Shown here piece by piece: positions 44,801 through 51,635 of a stretch of DNA of 64,000 bases. The notes beneath the pieces were generated by a model. That model was not told the DNA's origin, did not search any database, and saw nothing but the letters and a program-made list of their open reading frames with translations. The stretch is from Fimbriimonadales bacterium. GTDB taxonomy: Bacteria; Armatimonadota; Fimbriimonadia; Fimbriimonadales; GBS-DC. The stretch covers positions 1,926,562 to 1,990,561 of the forward strand of contig AP024673.1 of the NCBI GenBank assembly GCA_025998675.1. The letters run 5' to 3'. Numbering within the stretch: the first letter of the stretch is position 1; every line of letters begins with the position of its first letter. The translations under genes were made by a program, and so were the position numbers.

Positions 44801-45209
44801 AGTTCCCGTCTCGGTAGCGCACGAAGACAAGAAAGCAACCGTCAAAGACGACCCCAGCGATGCGGGCAAGGTCTTGGCGTTCATCGCGAGCGAGTTTACG
44901 GAGGTACTCTTTGAGTTGTTCTACGGCTTTGCTTGTCTTGGGATGAGCCAGCGAGTCGCCCAGTTCACCGGGTCTTTTGTATTCCACCACAAAGCGGTTG
45001 AACACAGAATCGGCGCGTTTTCCCGCTAAGCCGTATTCAGTGCGCAACTCTATCTCGAAGCCCAGTTTCTCGCAGAAGTCATCCAGTACCCTGTTGACAC
45101 GGTAGCGAAAATCACTCTCGTTGGGGGACTGGGGCACAATCTCGTCTAAGACCCCCTTGAGACGCTGGGCATAGCGCTGGATTAGTTGCTCACGCGACAA
45201 GTCAGCCAT
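41862..45209 (-). CDS. Type IIG restriction-modification enzyme (Eco57I-like)
   Basis: A single 1115-residue polypeptide cutting and methylating DNA. The N-terminal PD-(D/E)XK nuclease lies at residues about 55-80 (RADSVFNRFVVEYKRPGE). A helical connector follows. The gamma-class adenine methyltransferase has FLDPACGSGTFLVLLIARL near 428 (motif I) and DYIVGNPPWINW near 623 (motif IV). From about 700 onward is the target-recognition region. The start at ATG 45209 (MADLSREQLIQRY) is preferred over an in-frame ATG 13 codons earlier that lacks a ribosome site. It lies alone and oppositely oriented beside the right attachment site, the cargo position. A BREX PglX is unlikely because no other BREX gene is present. 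Confidence 0.9.
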   Translation of the reverse strand: MADLSREQLIQRYAQRLKGVLDEIVPQSPNESDFRYRVNRVLDDFCEKLGFEIELRTEYGLAGKRADSVFNRFVVEYKRPGELGDSLAHPKTSKAVEQLKEYLRKLARDERQDLARIAGVVFDGCFLVFVRYRDGNFAVERPVPATQATLERLLTWLSSTASGIALTAENLTRDFGIEQPRTQRILRALYGGLTTALQPNANDNPTNPMVNNLFRQWQVFFSQSIDYSEAFGGRKLQPLQKWARKAGIAIRSADEAERLFFVMHTHFALLAKLLGYLAVSRLLAPGVGASPLGSWLGDSNTLQQRLHDLESGGVFRQLGIVNLLEGDFFAWYLYAWNNHIERALRGILQRLDEYDPTTLALVPEETRDLFKQLYHYLLPREIRHNLGEYYTPDWLALHLLQRTAPELFETPTPECESQLRQRVLNTRFLDPACGSGTFLVLLIARLRGLGRALPIDERDLLNAILQNVVGFDLNPLAVLTARVNYLLAIADLLPHRKRDIVLPVYLADSIRTPAQGHDLYSHDAYTFPTAVGAFEIPAALCRVSVFDRFCDLLEACVNSDTLPDAFVQRVERELAPADWNAEDAARIKQTYERLRELHAQGLNGLWARLLKNNFAPLTVGQFDYIVGNPPWINWEHLPDSYRNATKDLWTRYQLAGTYKGGRPRLGAVKVDISTLMTYVVADALLKDGGNLGFVITQSVFKTAAGAGFRRFELPEQNKQRRPLKVLHVDDMVELLPFEAASNRTAVLVLQKGQPTCYHVPYTVWRKVEGARFSYDSTLDEVLAATQRHDWHAEPVDPRDSTSQWLTAHPAALNAIRKVLGKACYKAHAGVCTWLNPVYWVQKTYTHPNGDVVVQNITEGAKVKVGQVSMTVEPDLLYPLLRGRDVQRWHAQPSAWIIVPQDPNRPSRAYPEASLQVDYPKTYAYLKRFEKELRNRSGYKQILSRRGQEFYGLMDIDHYTFAPWKVVWTRIGRIQAAVVSSSAGKVVIPQETITLVPCDSPEEAHYICAIVNSAVFQFAAESYSQKGGKSMGTMHLLDHIHIPCYDPNNPVHRELADLSRQAHVIVARGDTARLGQVEKKIDELAAQVWGLTESEMDAIRQSLQTTDSDENNDLDS

Positions 45210-45290
45210 ACTCAAGCGTTTCGGCACTGGGGCGCAGATTCCTCTCAAGACCAGCAGGAATCTTCCAGATGGACGCGAATAGAGAAAGTG

Positions 45291-45361
45291 CCCGTCCCGT
45301 TGGGCTGAACGGGCGGGCGTGGCTTCAGCAGGTGTAGGCTACTGAAGCGGGACAGAGTATA
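45291..45361 (-). promoter_or_regulatory. Promoter and hairpin leader of the type IIG gene
   Basis: A minus-strand TATACT (45361 to 45356) is followed by two hairpins in the probable 140-base leader: GCTTCAG/CTGAAGC (45322-45348) and CCCGTCCCGTT/AACGGGCGGG (45291-45317). Such structure before a restriction enzyme could damp its expression. This is inference. Confidence 0.4.
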
Positions 45362-45561
45362 CGCCTCGCGCCTTCGGACTCCTGCTGATTGCCCTCACTA
45401 CTCAGCCCGCAAAAATCGGGTTTGCCTGTAGCCCTGAGAGAAACAGGCGGCGGTTCATGACTCCCAGACTCGCGAAATTCGCGCGGTGTGGAAAACGGCG
45501 TCGAGGGCGTCGGACAGGGCTTGCATGCGTAAGGCTTGTATCGGGTACACTGCATGCGCGT

Positions 45562-45635
45562 TGCCGGGTCGTCTAATGGCAGGACGCCAGACTTTGGATC
45601 TGGTAGTGGTGGTTCGAATCCACCCCCGGCAGCCA
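45562..45635 (+). tRNA. tRNA-Gln (UUG)
   Basis: A complete cloverleaf: acceptor TGCCGGG/CCCGGCA, anticodon arm CCAGA-CTTTGGA-TCTGG with anticodon TTG, T arm GGTGG-TTCGAAT-CCACC, discriminator G and an encoded CCA (45633-45635). A TACACT -10-like hexamer lies at about 45546-45551. In the integration model its 5' half and promoter come from the element and its 3' end from the chromosome, so the element restores the tRNA. Confidence 0.93.
45578..45628. repeat. Right attachment core (51-bp direct repeat)
   Basis: Identical to 33362-33412. It spans the D loop to the start of the acceptor 3' strand of the intact tRNA-Gln. Beyond 45628 the sequence matches a proper tRNA end, unlike the left copy. 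Confidence 0.85.
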
Positions 45636-45649
45636 GCGCGCGCGTGTGG

Positions 45650-45655
45650 TATACT
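45650..45655 (+). promoter_or_regulatory. -10 element (TATACT) of the TlpA-like gene
   Basis: GTGGTATACT lies 15 bases after the tRNA end. The leader to the ATG at 45677 is about 15 bases and contains GGAGG as Shine-Dalgarno. Confidence 0.55.
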
Positions 45656-45676
45656 TCCCTCTGGAGGAAACCCCGT

Positions 45677-46192
45677 ATGAAAAAACGATGGTGGTCGATT
45701 GCCCTCGCCGTCGCGCTGACGGCTGTAGGCGCGCATGCGCTCTTTCAAGGACAGGGCTTGCCTGTCGGTTCGGACGCCCCCGACTTCAAACTGACCACGC
45801 TGGACGGCAAAACCGTTGAGCTGAGCAAGCTGCGCGGGAAGCCTGTGTTCATCGACTTCTGGGCGACCTGGTGCGGACCGTGCCGCCGTGCGCTGCCCCA
45901 CACCCAGAAACTCGCCGAGAAGTACGGCAAGGACGCGCACATCCTCGCCGTGAACCTCAAAGAGGACGCCGACACTGTGCGCCAGTTCCTGCAGAGCAAC
46001 AACTACAGTTTCACCGTGCCGATGGACACCGATGGCGCGGTTGCCGCCCAGTACCGCGTGCGCGGCATTCCGCACTTTGTGCTGATTAACGCGCAGGGCA
46101 AGGTGCAGTTCGTGCAGGTGGGCTACGGACCCGGCATCGAGCAGCGTTTCGAGACCGAGCTGCAGAAAGCCATCCGCGCCAGCAAGCAGTGA
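45677..46192 (+). CDS. TlpA/ResA-type thiol-disulfide oxidoreductase
   Basis: A 171-residue exported thioredoxin-fold protein. An N-terminal signal/anchor helix (MKKRWWSIALAVALTAVGAHALF) is followed by GSDAPDFKLTTLDGKTVELSKLRGKPVFIDFWATWCGPCRRALP, with the redox pair WCGPC near residue 72 and a cis-Pro in RGIPHFVLIN near 137. It probably reduces or oxidises periplasmic proteins, for example in cytochrome maturation. Shine-Dalgarno GGAGG. It overlaps the pyrF start by one base (TGATG), an unusual functional pairing that suggests simple transcriptional coupling. Confidence 0.92.
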   Translation: MKKRWWSIALAVALTAVGAHALFQGQGLPVGSDAPDFKLTTLDGKTVELSKLRGKPVFIDFWATWCGPCRRALPHTQKLAEKYGKDAHILAVNLKEDADTVRQFLQSNNYSFTVPMDTDGAVAAQYRVRGIPHFVLINAQGKVQFVQVGYGPGIEQRFETELQKAIRASKQ

Positions 46193-46860
46193 TGATTGGC
46201 GAGGCGATTCTCGCGCGAACCATCCTCGCGCTGGATACGCCCAATCTGGGGCAGGCGTGCGACTGGGTGCAGCAGTACCGCGAGCGGGTCTATGCGTTCA
46301 AGGTCGGCGGCGCACTGGCAATCGGGCACGGACTGCCGATTGTGCGCACCCTGCGCGAGGCGGGCGCGGAGCGCGTGTTTCTCGACCTCAAGTTCCACGA
46401 CATCCCGCACGCGGTCGCGCTGGCGGTGCGTCAGGCGGCGGAGTTCGGCGTGTGGATGCTGACGCTCCACTGCGCGGGCGGGATGGAGATGCTGCAGGCG
46501 GCGCGCGCGGCAGTCGCTGAGTACGCTAATCCCCCGTTGCTGATGGGCGTCACGGTGCTGACCAGCCTGGACGCGGACGCCCTGCGCGCGGTGGGCGTGC
46601 CGCGCACGCCGCGCGCACAGGCGTTGCGACTGGCGCAACTGGCACACACGGCAGGACTGGACGGCGTGATTGCCTCGCCGTGGGAAGCGCGCATGCTCCG
46701 TCGGCGGATTCCCGCGCCGTTTCTGATTGTGACGCCCGGCGTGCGCCCCCACGGATACGATTCGGACGACCAGAAGCGCGTCGCCACGCCTGAGCAGGCG
46801 CTCCAGTGGGGCGCAGACTATATTGTGATGGGGCGCGCGCTGCTACAGCCCAAAGCCTGA
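46192..46860 (+). CDS. pyrF: Orotidine 5'-phosphate decarboxylase
   Basis: Last step of UMP synthesis. The 222-residue protein has the active-site signature VFLDLKFHDIPHAV (Lys and Asp near residues 60-66), an N-terminal ALDTPNLGQAC strand, and the phosphate-binding end TPGVRPHGYDSDDQKRVATPEQAL followed by GADYIVMGRALLQ. The length is normal. The ATG at 46192 overlaps the TlpA stop. A GTG one codon earlier is also possible. It is convergent with tpiA, with three bases between the stops. Confidence 0.94.
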   Translation: MIGEAILARTILALDTPNLGQACDWVQQYRERVYAFKVGGALAIGHGLPIVRTLREAGAERVFLDLKFHDIPHAVALAVRQAAEFGVWMLTLHCAGGMEMLQAARAAVAEYANPPLLMGVTVLTSLDADALRAVGVPRTPRAQALRLAQLAHTAGLDGVIASPWEARMLRRRIPAPFLIVTPGVRPHGYDSDDQKRVATPEQALQWGADYIVMGRALLQPKA

Positions 46861-46863
46861 GAC

Positions 46864-47670
46864 TTACCGCTGGGGCGCGCAGTAGCAGATTTGCTCGAAC
46901 GCCTTGGCGTCGAGGCTCGCGCCGCCGACCAGCGCGCCGTCGATTTCGGGCTGATGAAGCAGCGCGTGCGCGTTCGAAGGCTTTACGCTGCCCCCATAAA
47001 GCACGCGCACAAACTCTGCCAACTCGGCGTCGTATCGATCGCGCAGCGTCTGGCGGATGAAGCCGCACACGCGATTTGCTTCGTCGGCGTCGCACACCTG
47101 ACCCGTACCAATCGCCCACACGGGCTCGTAGGCAATCACCAGCTCGTAGAGTTCGTCGGACGCCAGCCCATCGAGCGCGCCTTCTATCTGCGTGCGGATA
47201 ACCTGCTCGGTTTGTCCCGCCTCGCGCTCGGCGAGCGTCTCACCCACGCACAGGATGGGCTTGAGACCGTGCGGCAGCACAGCGCGCAGCTTGCGGTTGA
47301 GGGTCGCCTCCGTCTCGCTGAAGTAGGCGAGCAGGCGAGCGTCCATGTCGGGGTCGGCGACGCCGAACCTGCCGCGCGTCTCCGAATGCCCCAGAATCAC
47401 ATACTCGCAGCCGACCGCCATCAGCATGGGCGGCGCGATTTGCCCCGTGAACGCGCCCGAATCGCGCCAGAACACATCCTGTGCGCCGAGCTTCATCTCA
47501 CTGCCCCGAATCGCCTCTGCAACCGCCTGCAGCGCCACAAACGCGGGACAGAGCAGAATCTCCACATCGGAGCGCATGCCAATCCGCTGGCGAAGCATCG
47601 TTGCCAGCGCCGCGCCCTCCGACGGCGAGAGGTGCATCTTCCAGTTGCCTGCAATCAAGGGTCGTCGCAT
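46864..47670 (-). CDS. tpiA: Triosephosphate isomerase
   Basis: Interconverts dihydroxyacetone phosphate and glyceraldehyde 3-phosphate. The 268-residue TIM barrel has GNWKM near residue 8 (substrate Lys), GHSETRGRFG near 95 (His), and the catalytic-glutamate motif AYEPVWAIGTG near 168. The phosphate loop VLYGGSVKPSNA lies near 208, with LVGGASLDAKAFE at the end. All catalytic residues are intact. It lies 13 bases downstream of the acyl-CoA synthetase gene on the same strand, so probably co-transcribed. Confidence 0.95.
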   Translation of the reverse strand: MRRPLIAGNWKMHLSPSEGAALATMLRQRIGMRSDVEILLCPAFVALQAVAEAIRGSEMKLGAQDVFWRDSGAFTGQIAPPMLMAVGCEYVILGHSETRGRFGVADPDMDARLLAYFSETEATLNRKLRAVLPHGLKPILCVGETLAEREAGQTEQVIRTQIEGALDGLASDELYELVIAYEPVWAIGTGQVCDADEANRVCGFIRQTLRDRYDAELAEFVRVLYGGSVKPSNAHALLHQPEIDGALVGGASLDAKAFEQICYCAPQR

Positions 47671-47683
47671 AGGGGTTCCCCCA

Positions 47684-49456
47684 TCAGCGCGCCATCTCCT
47701 GCAAGAGATGCGCGTATTTGTCTGCCACCACGCGCCGCTTGACCTTCAGCGTGGGGGTCAGCTCGCCCGTCTCGATACTGAACGGCTTGGCGATGAGCCG
47801 AAAACCCTTCACCCGCTGAAAGTCTGCCAGCTCCCGATTCACGCGCTCCAGCTCCTGTCGGAACCGTTTCTGCACGGCGTCGTGGTTGAGCAGGGCGTCG
47901 CCGTCCGCCTCGATACCCTCCTGTTTGGCGAAGGCGCGCAGAGCGTCCATGTTGGGCACAATCAACGCCACGGGCGCGCTCATGCCGTCGCCGTACACGA
48001 CCGCCTCCTGCACCAGCTCGCTCTGCTTGAGCAGGTTCTCGATAGGCTGCGGGGCGACATTTTTGCCGTTCGCCAGCACGATAATGTCTTTTTTCCGATC
48101 AGTGATGTAGAGATAGCCGTCCGCGTCCATATGCCCGACATCGCCCGTGTGGAACCAGCCGTCGGGGTCAATCGCGGCGGCGGTCGCTTCGGGCTTTTTA
48201 TAATAGCCCAGCATAATGTTGGGTCCGCGCGCGAGGATTTCGCCGTCTTCGGCGATTTTGATTTCCACGCCGCGAATGGGCTTGCCCACGCTGCCGAAGC
48301 GCGGCGCGTTCGGCGGGTTCACCGTCAGCACGGGGCTGGTCTCGGTCAAACCGTAGCCTTCGATAATCAGGACGCCGAACGCATGGAAGAATTCGGCGAC
48401 CTCTTTGGGCAGCGCCGCGCCGCCCGACACGAAGTAGCGCAGGCGTCCCCCGACCCGCTCGCGAATCTTGGCGGCGACGAGCTTGTCCAGCAGAGCATGC
48501 TGCAGGCGCGCGCCCAACGGCATCGAGCGCCCCTCGCGCACACACTGCGAGTGCAGTTTGCCCACCTCCAGCATGCGATAGAAAAGCTTCTGGCGCAGCG
48601 GGGGCATCTGGCGCACAGAGGCGAGAATCCGATCCATCACCGACGCATAGAAACGCGGCACGCCCAGCATCAGCGTCGGCTTGATCTCCACCATGTCGTT
48701 CGCCAGCGTGAAGAGGCTCTCGGCGTAGGCAATCGTCAGCCCCGCGTAAATCGGCAGAAAATGCCCGCCCATCCGCTCGAACACATGGCTCAGCGGCAAG
48801 AACGATAGGAACACATCGTCGGGGCGCCAGTCAATCAGCTCCAGCACCGCCTCGATGTTGCTGATCAGGTTGCGGTGGGTGAGCATCGCGCCTTTCGGTT
48901 CGCCTGTCGTGCCCGAAGTGTAGATGAAGGTGATGATGTCGTCGGGCTGACTCGACTCCACAAGGGCGCGCAGTTCCGATTCGGTGAGCGCGCCGGGCTG
49001 ATTCAGCATCTGCTCGAAGGTGGGCGTGTCGCCCGCGCCCTCCGGCTCGATGCAAATCATCTGGGGCGAGAGGTTCGCGCCCTCCACCGCCTCGCACGCC
49101 TTGCGCAGTTGCTTCTTATCGCTGACGACCAGTACCTTCGGCTCCGAGTCGCGCAGAATCTCCTGCACCTGCGGGGCGGTCAGAGTGGGGTAGATGGGCA
49201 CGGTAATCGCGCCCAGGCACAGCGTCGCCCAGTCCGTGATTGCCCATTCGGGACAGTTCTCGGAGAGGATTGCCACGCGGTCGCCTTTGCGGATTCCCAG
49301 TTCGTGCAGGGCGCGCGCGAAGGCATACACACGCCTGCCCAGCTCGGTGTACGGGATGGGACGGTACTGCTTCTCGCGCTTTACCAGCAGCGCGGGCTTC
49401 TCGCCATGCTGCTCCACACTGCGCCAGAACGCTTTGCTGAGAGTATCGACAGCCAT
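47684..49456 (-). CDS. Long-chain fatty-acid--CoA ligase (AMP-forming)
   Basis: A 590-residue ANL-superfamily enzyme activating fatty acids through an acyl-adenylate. The P-loop-like motif is IYTSGTTGEPKGAMLTH near residue 180. Then follow VEIKPTLMLGVPRFYASVMDRI, IIEGYGLTETSPV near 365, GWFHTGDVGHMDADGYLYITDRKKDIIVLANGKNVAP near 440-475, and a C-terminal lid ending KRRVVADKYAHLLQEMAR. The sequence is closest in style to the FadD15/AAS-like branch with a short lid. It begins MAVDTLSKAFWRSVEQ at 49456. It was not possible to set chain length specificity. Confidence 0.92.
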   Translation of the reverse strand: MAVDTLSKAFWRSVEQHGEKPALLVKREKQYRPIPYTELGRRVYAFARALHELGIRKGDRVAILSENCPEWAITDWATLCLGAITVPIYPTLTAPQVQEILRDSEPKVLVVSDKKQLRKACEAVEGANLSPQMICIEPEGAGDTPTFEQMLNQPGALTESELRALVESSQPDDIITFIYTSGTTGEPKGAMLTHRNLISNIEAVLELIDWRPDDVFLSFLPLSHVFERMGGHFLPIYAGLTIAYAESLFTLANDMVEIKPTLMLGVPRFYASVMDRILASVRQMPPLRQKLFYRMLEVGKLHSQCVREGRSMPLGARLQHALLDKLVAAKIRERVGGRLRYFVSGGAALPKEVAEFFHAFGVLIIEGYGLTETSPVLTVNPPNAPRFGSVGKPIRGVEIKIAEDGEILARGPNIMLGYYKKPEATAAAIDPDGWFHTGDVGHMDADGYLYITDRKKDIIVLANGKNVAPQPIENLLKQSELVQEAVVYGDGMSAPVALIVPNMDALRAFAKQEGIEADGDALLNHDAVQKRFRQELERVNRELADFQRVKGFRLIAKPFSIETGELTPTLKVKRRVVADKYAHLLQEMAR

Positions 49457-49582
49457 CGTCTTGCTCCGATGAGCAAATTCGCGCGCAGAGGTTTTTCTCC
49501 TGCTGTCTGGGTGCAGTTAAAGCAAATCGGGGGACGACACCGTAGCCGTCCCCTACGAGATACCTGGCAGGACGCTGGTTTC

Positions 49583-50170
49583 TCAGATAAACAGCGTCGC
49601 TTTGGAGCGGGTCGCGTCGCCCAGGAAGGTCGCCACGCCGCCCACCTCGATGCCGTCTACCAATTCCTCTTTGTGGATGCCCATCACATCCATCGACATC
49701 TGGCAGGCGACGATTCGCACGCCCAAATCGCGCGCCATCTGCGCCATCTCCTCGATCTGAGGCACGCCCTGCTGGCGCATCATCGCGCGGAGCATCTTCG
49801 CGCCGATACCGCCGAAGTTCATCTTCGACACGCCCAGCCCGCGCGTGCCCACAGGCGTCATCCAGCCCATCAGCTTCTGGAAGAGGGTTTTGCCGCGCGA
49901 TTCGCGCTTCTGGCGCAGCGCGGTCAGCCCCCAGAAGGTGAAAAACATCGAGACCTCCATCCCGCTGGCGGCGGCGCCCGAGGCAATCACGAACGCCGCC
50001 AGCACGCGATCCAGATCGCCCGAAAAGACCACCATCGACAGGCGGTTATCGGGCGTCTGGCGACGCAGGGCGTCCACCTGCGCCTGCAGCTGCTCCACCT
50101 GCGCCCAGAGCGCGCTCGTGTCCACCGCCGCCTTCGGCTCCATCACCGTCGTCTGACCATTCATACCCAT
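49583..50170 (-). CDS. DsrE/DsrF-like sulfur-relay family protein
   Basis: A 195-residue protein. An N-terminal coiled-coil-like segment (ALWAQVEQLQAQVDALRRQ) is followed by a DsrE-fold domain: LSMVVFSGDLDRVLAAFVIASGAAASGMEVSMFFTFWGL near residues 60-100 and LGVRIVACQMSMDVMGI with the conserved cysteine near 160. This DsrE/DrsE subfamily is almost always paired with TusA-like sulfurtransferases. Here the TusA gene is eight bases upstream on the same strand. It probably accepts or relays persulfide sulfur. A hairpin (GGGGACG/CGTCCCC) at about 49530-49553 lies after the stop. Confidence 0.85.
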   Translation of the reverse strand: MGMNGQTTVMEPKAAVDTSALWAQVEQLQAQVDALRRQTPDNRLSMVVFSGDLDRVLAAFVIASGAAASGMEVSMFFTFWGLTALRQKRESRGKTLFQKLMGWMTPVGTRGLGVSKMNFGGIGAKMLRAMMRQQGVPQIEEMAQMARDLGVRIVACQMSMDVMGIHKEELVDGIEVGGVATFLGDATRSKATLFI

Positions 50171-50179
50171 CGCCTCACC

Positions 50180-50428
50180 TCACTTCTTGCGGATATAATG
50201 CACATAGACCGTCTTGCCATCCAGCTCCGCAGTCTCCTGCGCGAGCAACTCGGCATCGGCGACCATGTTCGCCCAGCCCTTGAAGTCGTTCACCGAGCCG
50301 GGATCGGTCGCCAGCACCCGCAGAGTCTGCCCCGACGGCAGCTCCTGAAACGCCTTACGCGCGTTCACAATCGGCATCGGGCACTGCAGCCCGCGCGCAT
50401 CGATCTCAACATCGTATTTGATTTCCAT
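50180..50428 (-). CDS. TusA-family sulfurtransferase
   Basis: An 82-residue TusA/SirA-like protein. The persulfide cysteine is in the diagnostic DARGLQCPMPIVNARKAF near residues 8-25, followed by the two beta strands (LRVLATDPGSVNDFKGW, KTVYVHYIRKK). The ribosome site AGGAGG lies ten bases before the ATG at 50428. It is only one base before another in-frame ATG at 50437, so 50428 is the better start. It is encoded directly before the DsrE-like gene and likely passes sulfur to it or to thiolation pathways. Confidence 0.9.
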   Translation of the reverse strand: MEIKYDVEIDARGLQCPMPIVNARKAFQELPSGQTLRVLATDPGSVNDFKGWANMVADAELLAQETAELDGKTVYVHYIRKK

Positions 50429-50591
50429 CGTTTGCATACCTCCTGTCGTTCGTATGGAGACCCACTCGCTCTTGTCGCGGGTCTCTGTAGGGTTAGAGGC
50501 GTTTGGGGGCGTAAAGGATTCATCGAGCATGGAAGCGCCTGCGCGAGCCCCCCCCTGCAGATATTCGCAGGCGACTCCCAAAATTTCTCTT

Positions 50592-51587
50592 ATGAGACGA
50601 GCGATTCACTGGACAGGCTCTGGATTGTTGGTACTGGCGACGTTGCATTTGTCGGGCTGCGGCGGCAACGCTCTGAATCCCGGAACGGTTGCCCGCATCG
50701 CCTTCCTGAGCGACCGAACGGGCAATCTGGACATCTGGGTGGTGAATTCCGCCAACGGTGCGTTGTTTAATGTGAGCAACCATTCCAGTGGCGACGATGC
50801 GTTCAGCTGGTCGCCGACGGGCAGTCAACTGGCGTTTCTGAGCAACCGTTCTGGCGCATGGGAGCTGTGGGTGATTAATGTCAACGGCACAGGCGCCACA
50901 CAACTGACCAGCAGCGGTGGCACTGTGAGCGGACGCCCTGCATGGTCGCCCGCAGGCAACCTGATTGCGTACGAGCAGAACAACGACATCTGGGTGTACA
51001 ATCTGAGCAATAGCACCGCAACGAACCTGACCGCAGGCAACGGCAACAACATGATGCCCTGCTGGTCGCCCTCGGGAACCCAGATTGCCTTCGCGAGCGA
51101 TCGAGGCGGCAACTGGGACATCTGGGTCATGAACGCCAACGGCACGGGCGTTACGCAACTGACCAGCGATCCCCTGGATGAGTTTCGCCCGGTCTGGTCG
51201 CCCAACGGTCAGAAAATCGCCTTTGAGCGCGGCAGCGATGTGTGGGTGATGGACGCCAACGGCGCCAACCCGCTCAACCTGACAAACGGCGTGGGCACGA
51301 TCAACCGCTGGGCAACATGGTCGCCGAATAGCCAGAGCATCGCGTTTGAACGCGACGGCGACATCTACCGCATCGACGCCAACGGTACCGGTCTCACCCA
51401 GCTGACCAGCACGGGCGACAACTTCAGTCCGCACTGGTCTAAATCCTACGCGGGCAATAGTTTCATCACCTTCATGAGTTCGCGTTCGGGCAACCCCGAA
51501 ATCTACATTATGGCGCCCAACGGGACGGGCGTCACGAACCTCTCCAACCACGCGGCAGTGGAGGAGTTGCCCGTCTGGTCGCCCTGA
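50592..51587 (+). CDS. TolB-like PD40 beta-propeller lipoprotein
   Basis: A 331-residue exported lipoprotein. MRRAIHWTGSGLLVLATLHLSGCGG has a lipobox LSGC with the lipidated Cys near residue 23. Seven PD40/TolB-type blades follow, each with the pattern IAFxSDRxGxxDIWVMNANGTG: for example IAFLSDRTGNLDIWVVN, LAFLSNRSGAWELWVIN, IAFASDRGGNWDIWVMN and ITFMSSRSGNPEIYIMA. This suggests a closed seven-bladed propeller on the outer side of the membrane, likely a binding scaffold. The start is set at ATG 50592 because the signal peptide begins there. The longer open frame overlaps the divergent TusA leader. Confidence 0.88.
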   Translation: MRRAIHWTGSGLLVLATLHLSGCGGNALNPGTVARIAFLSDRTGNLDIWVVNSANGALFNVSNHSSGDDAFSWSPTGSQLAFLSNRSGAWELWVINVNGTGATQLTSSGGTVSGRPAWSPAGNLIAYEQNNDIWVYNLSNSTATNLTAGNGNNMMPCWSPSGTQIAFASDRGGNWDIWVMNANGTGVTQLTSDPLDEFRPVWSPNGQKIAFERGSDVWVMDANGANPLNLTNGVGTINRWATWSPNSQSIAFERDGDIYRIDANGTGLTQLTSTGDNFSPHWSKSYAGNSFITFMSSRSGNPEIYIMAPNGTGVTNLSNHAAVEELPVWSP

Positions 51588-51635
51588 AGCAGGAACTGTG
51601 TTCCGCGTCGCGAACCCGATTTAGGGGTTCCGACG

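Noticed and set aside
41862..45209. PglX/BREX methyltransferase
   Set aside because: The protein carries its own PD-(D/E)XK nuclease segment and no brxA/B/C, pglZ or brxL gene is present; a type IIG enzyme fits better.
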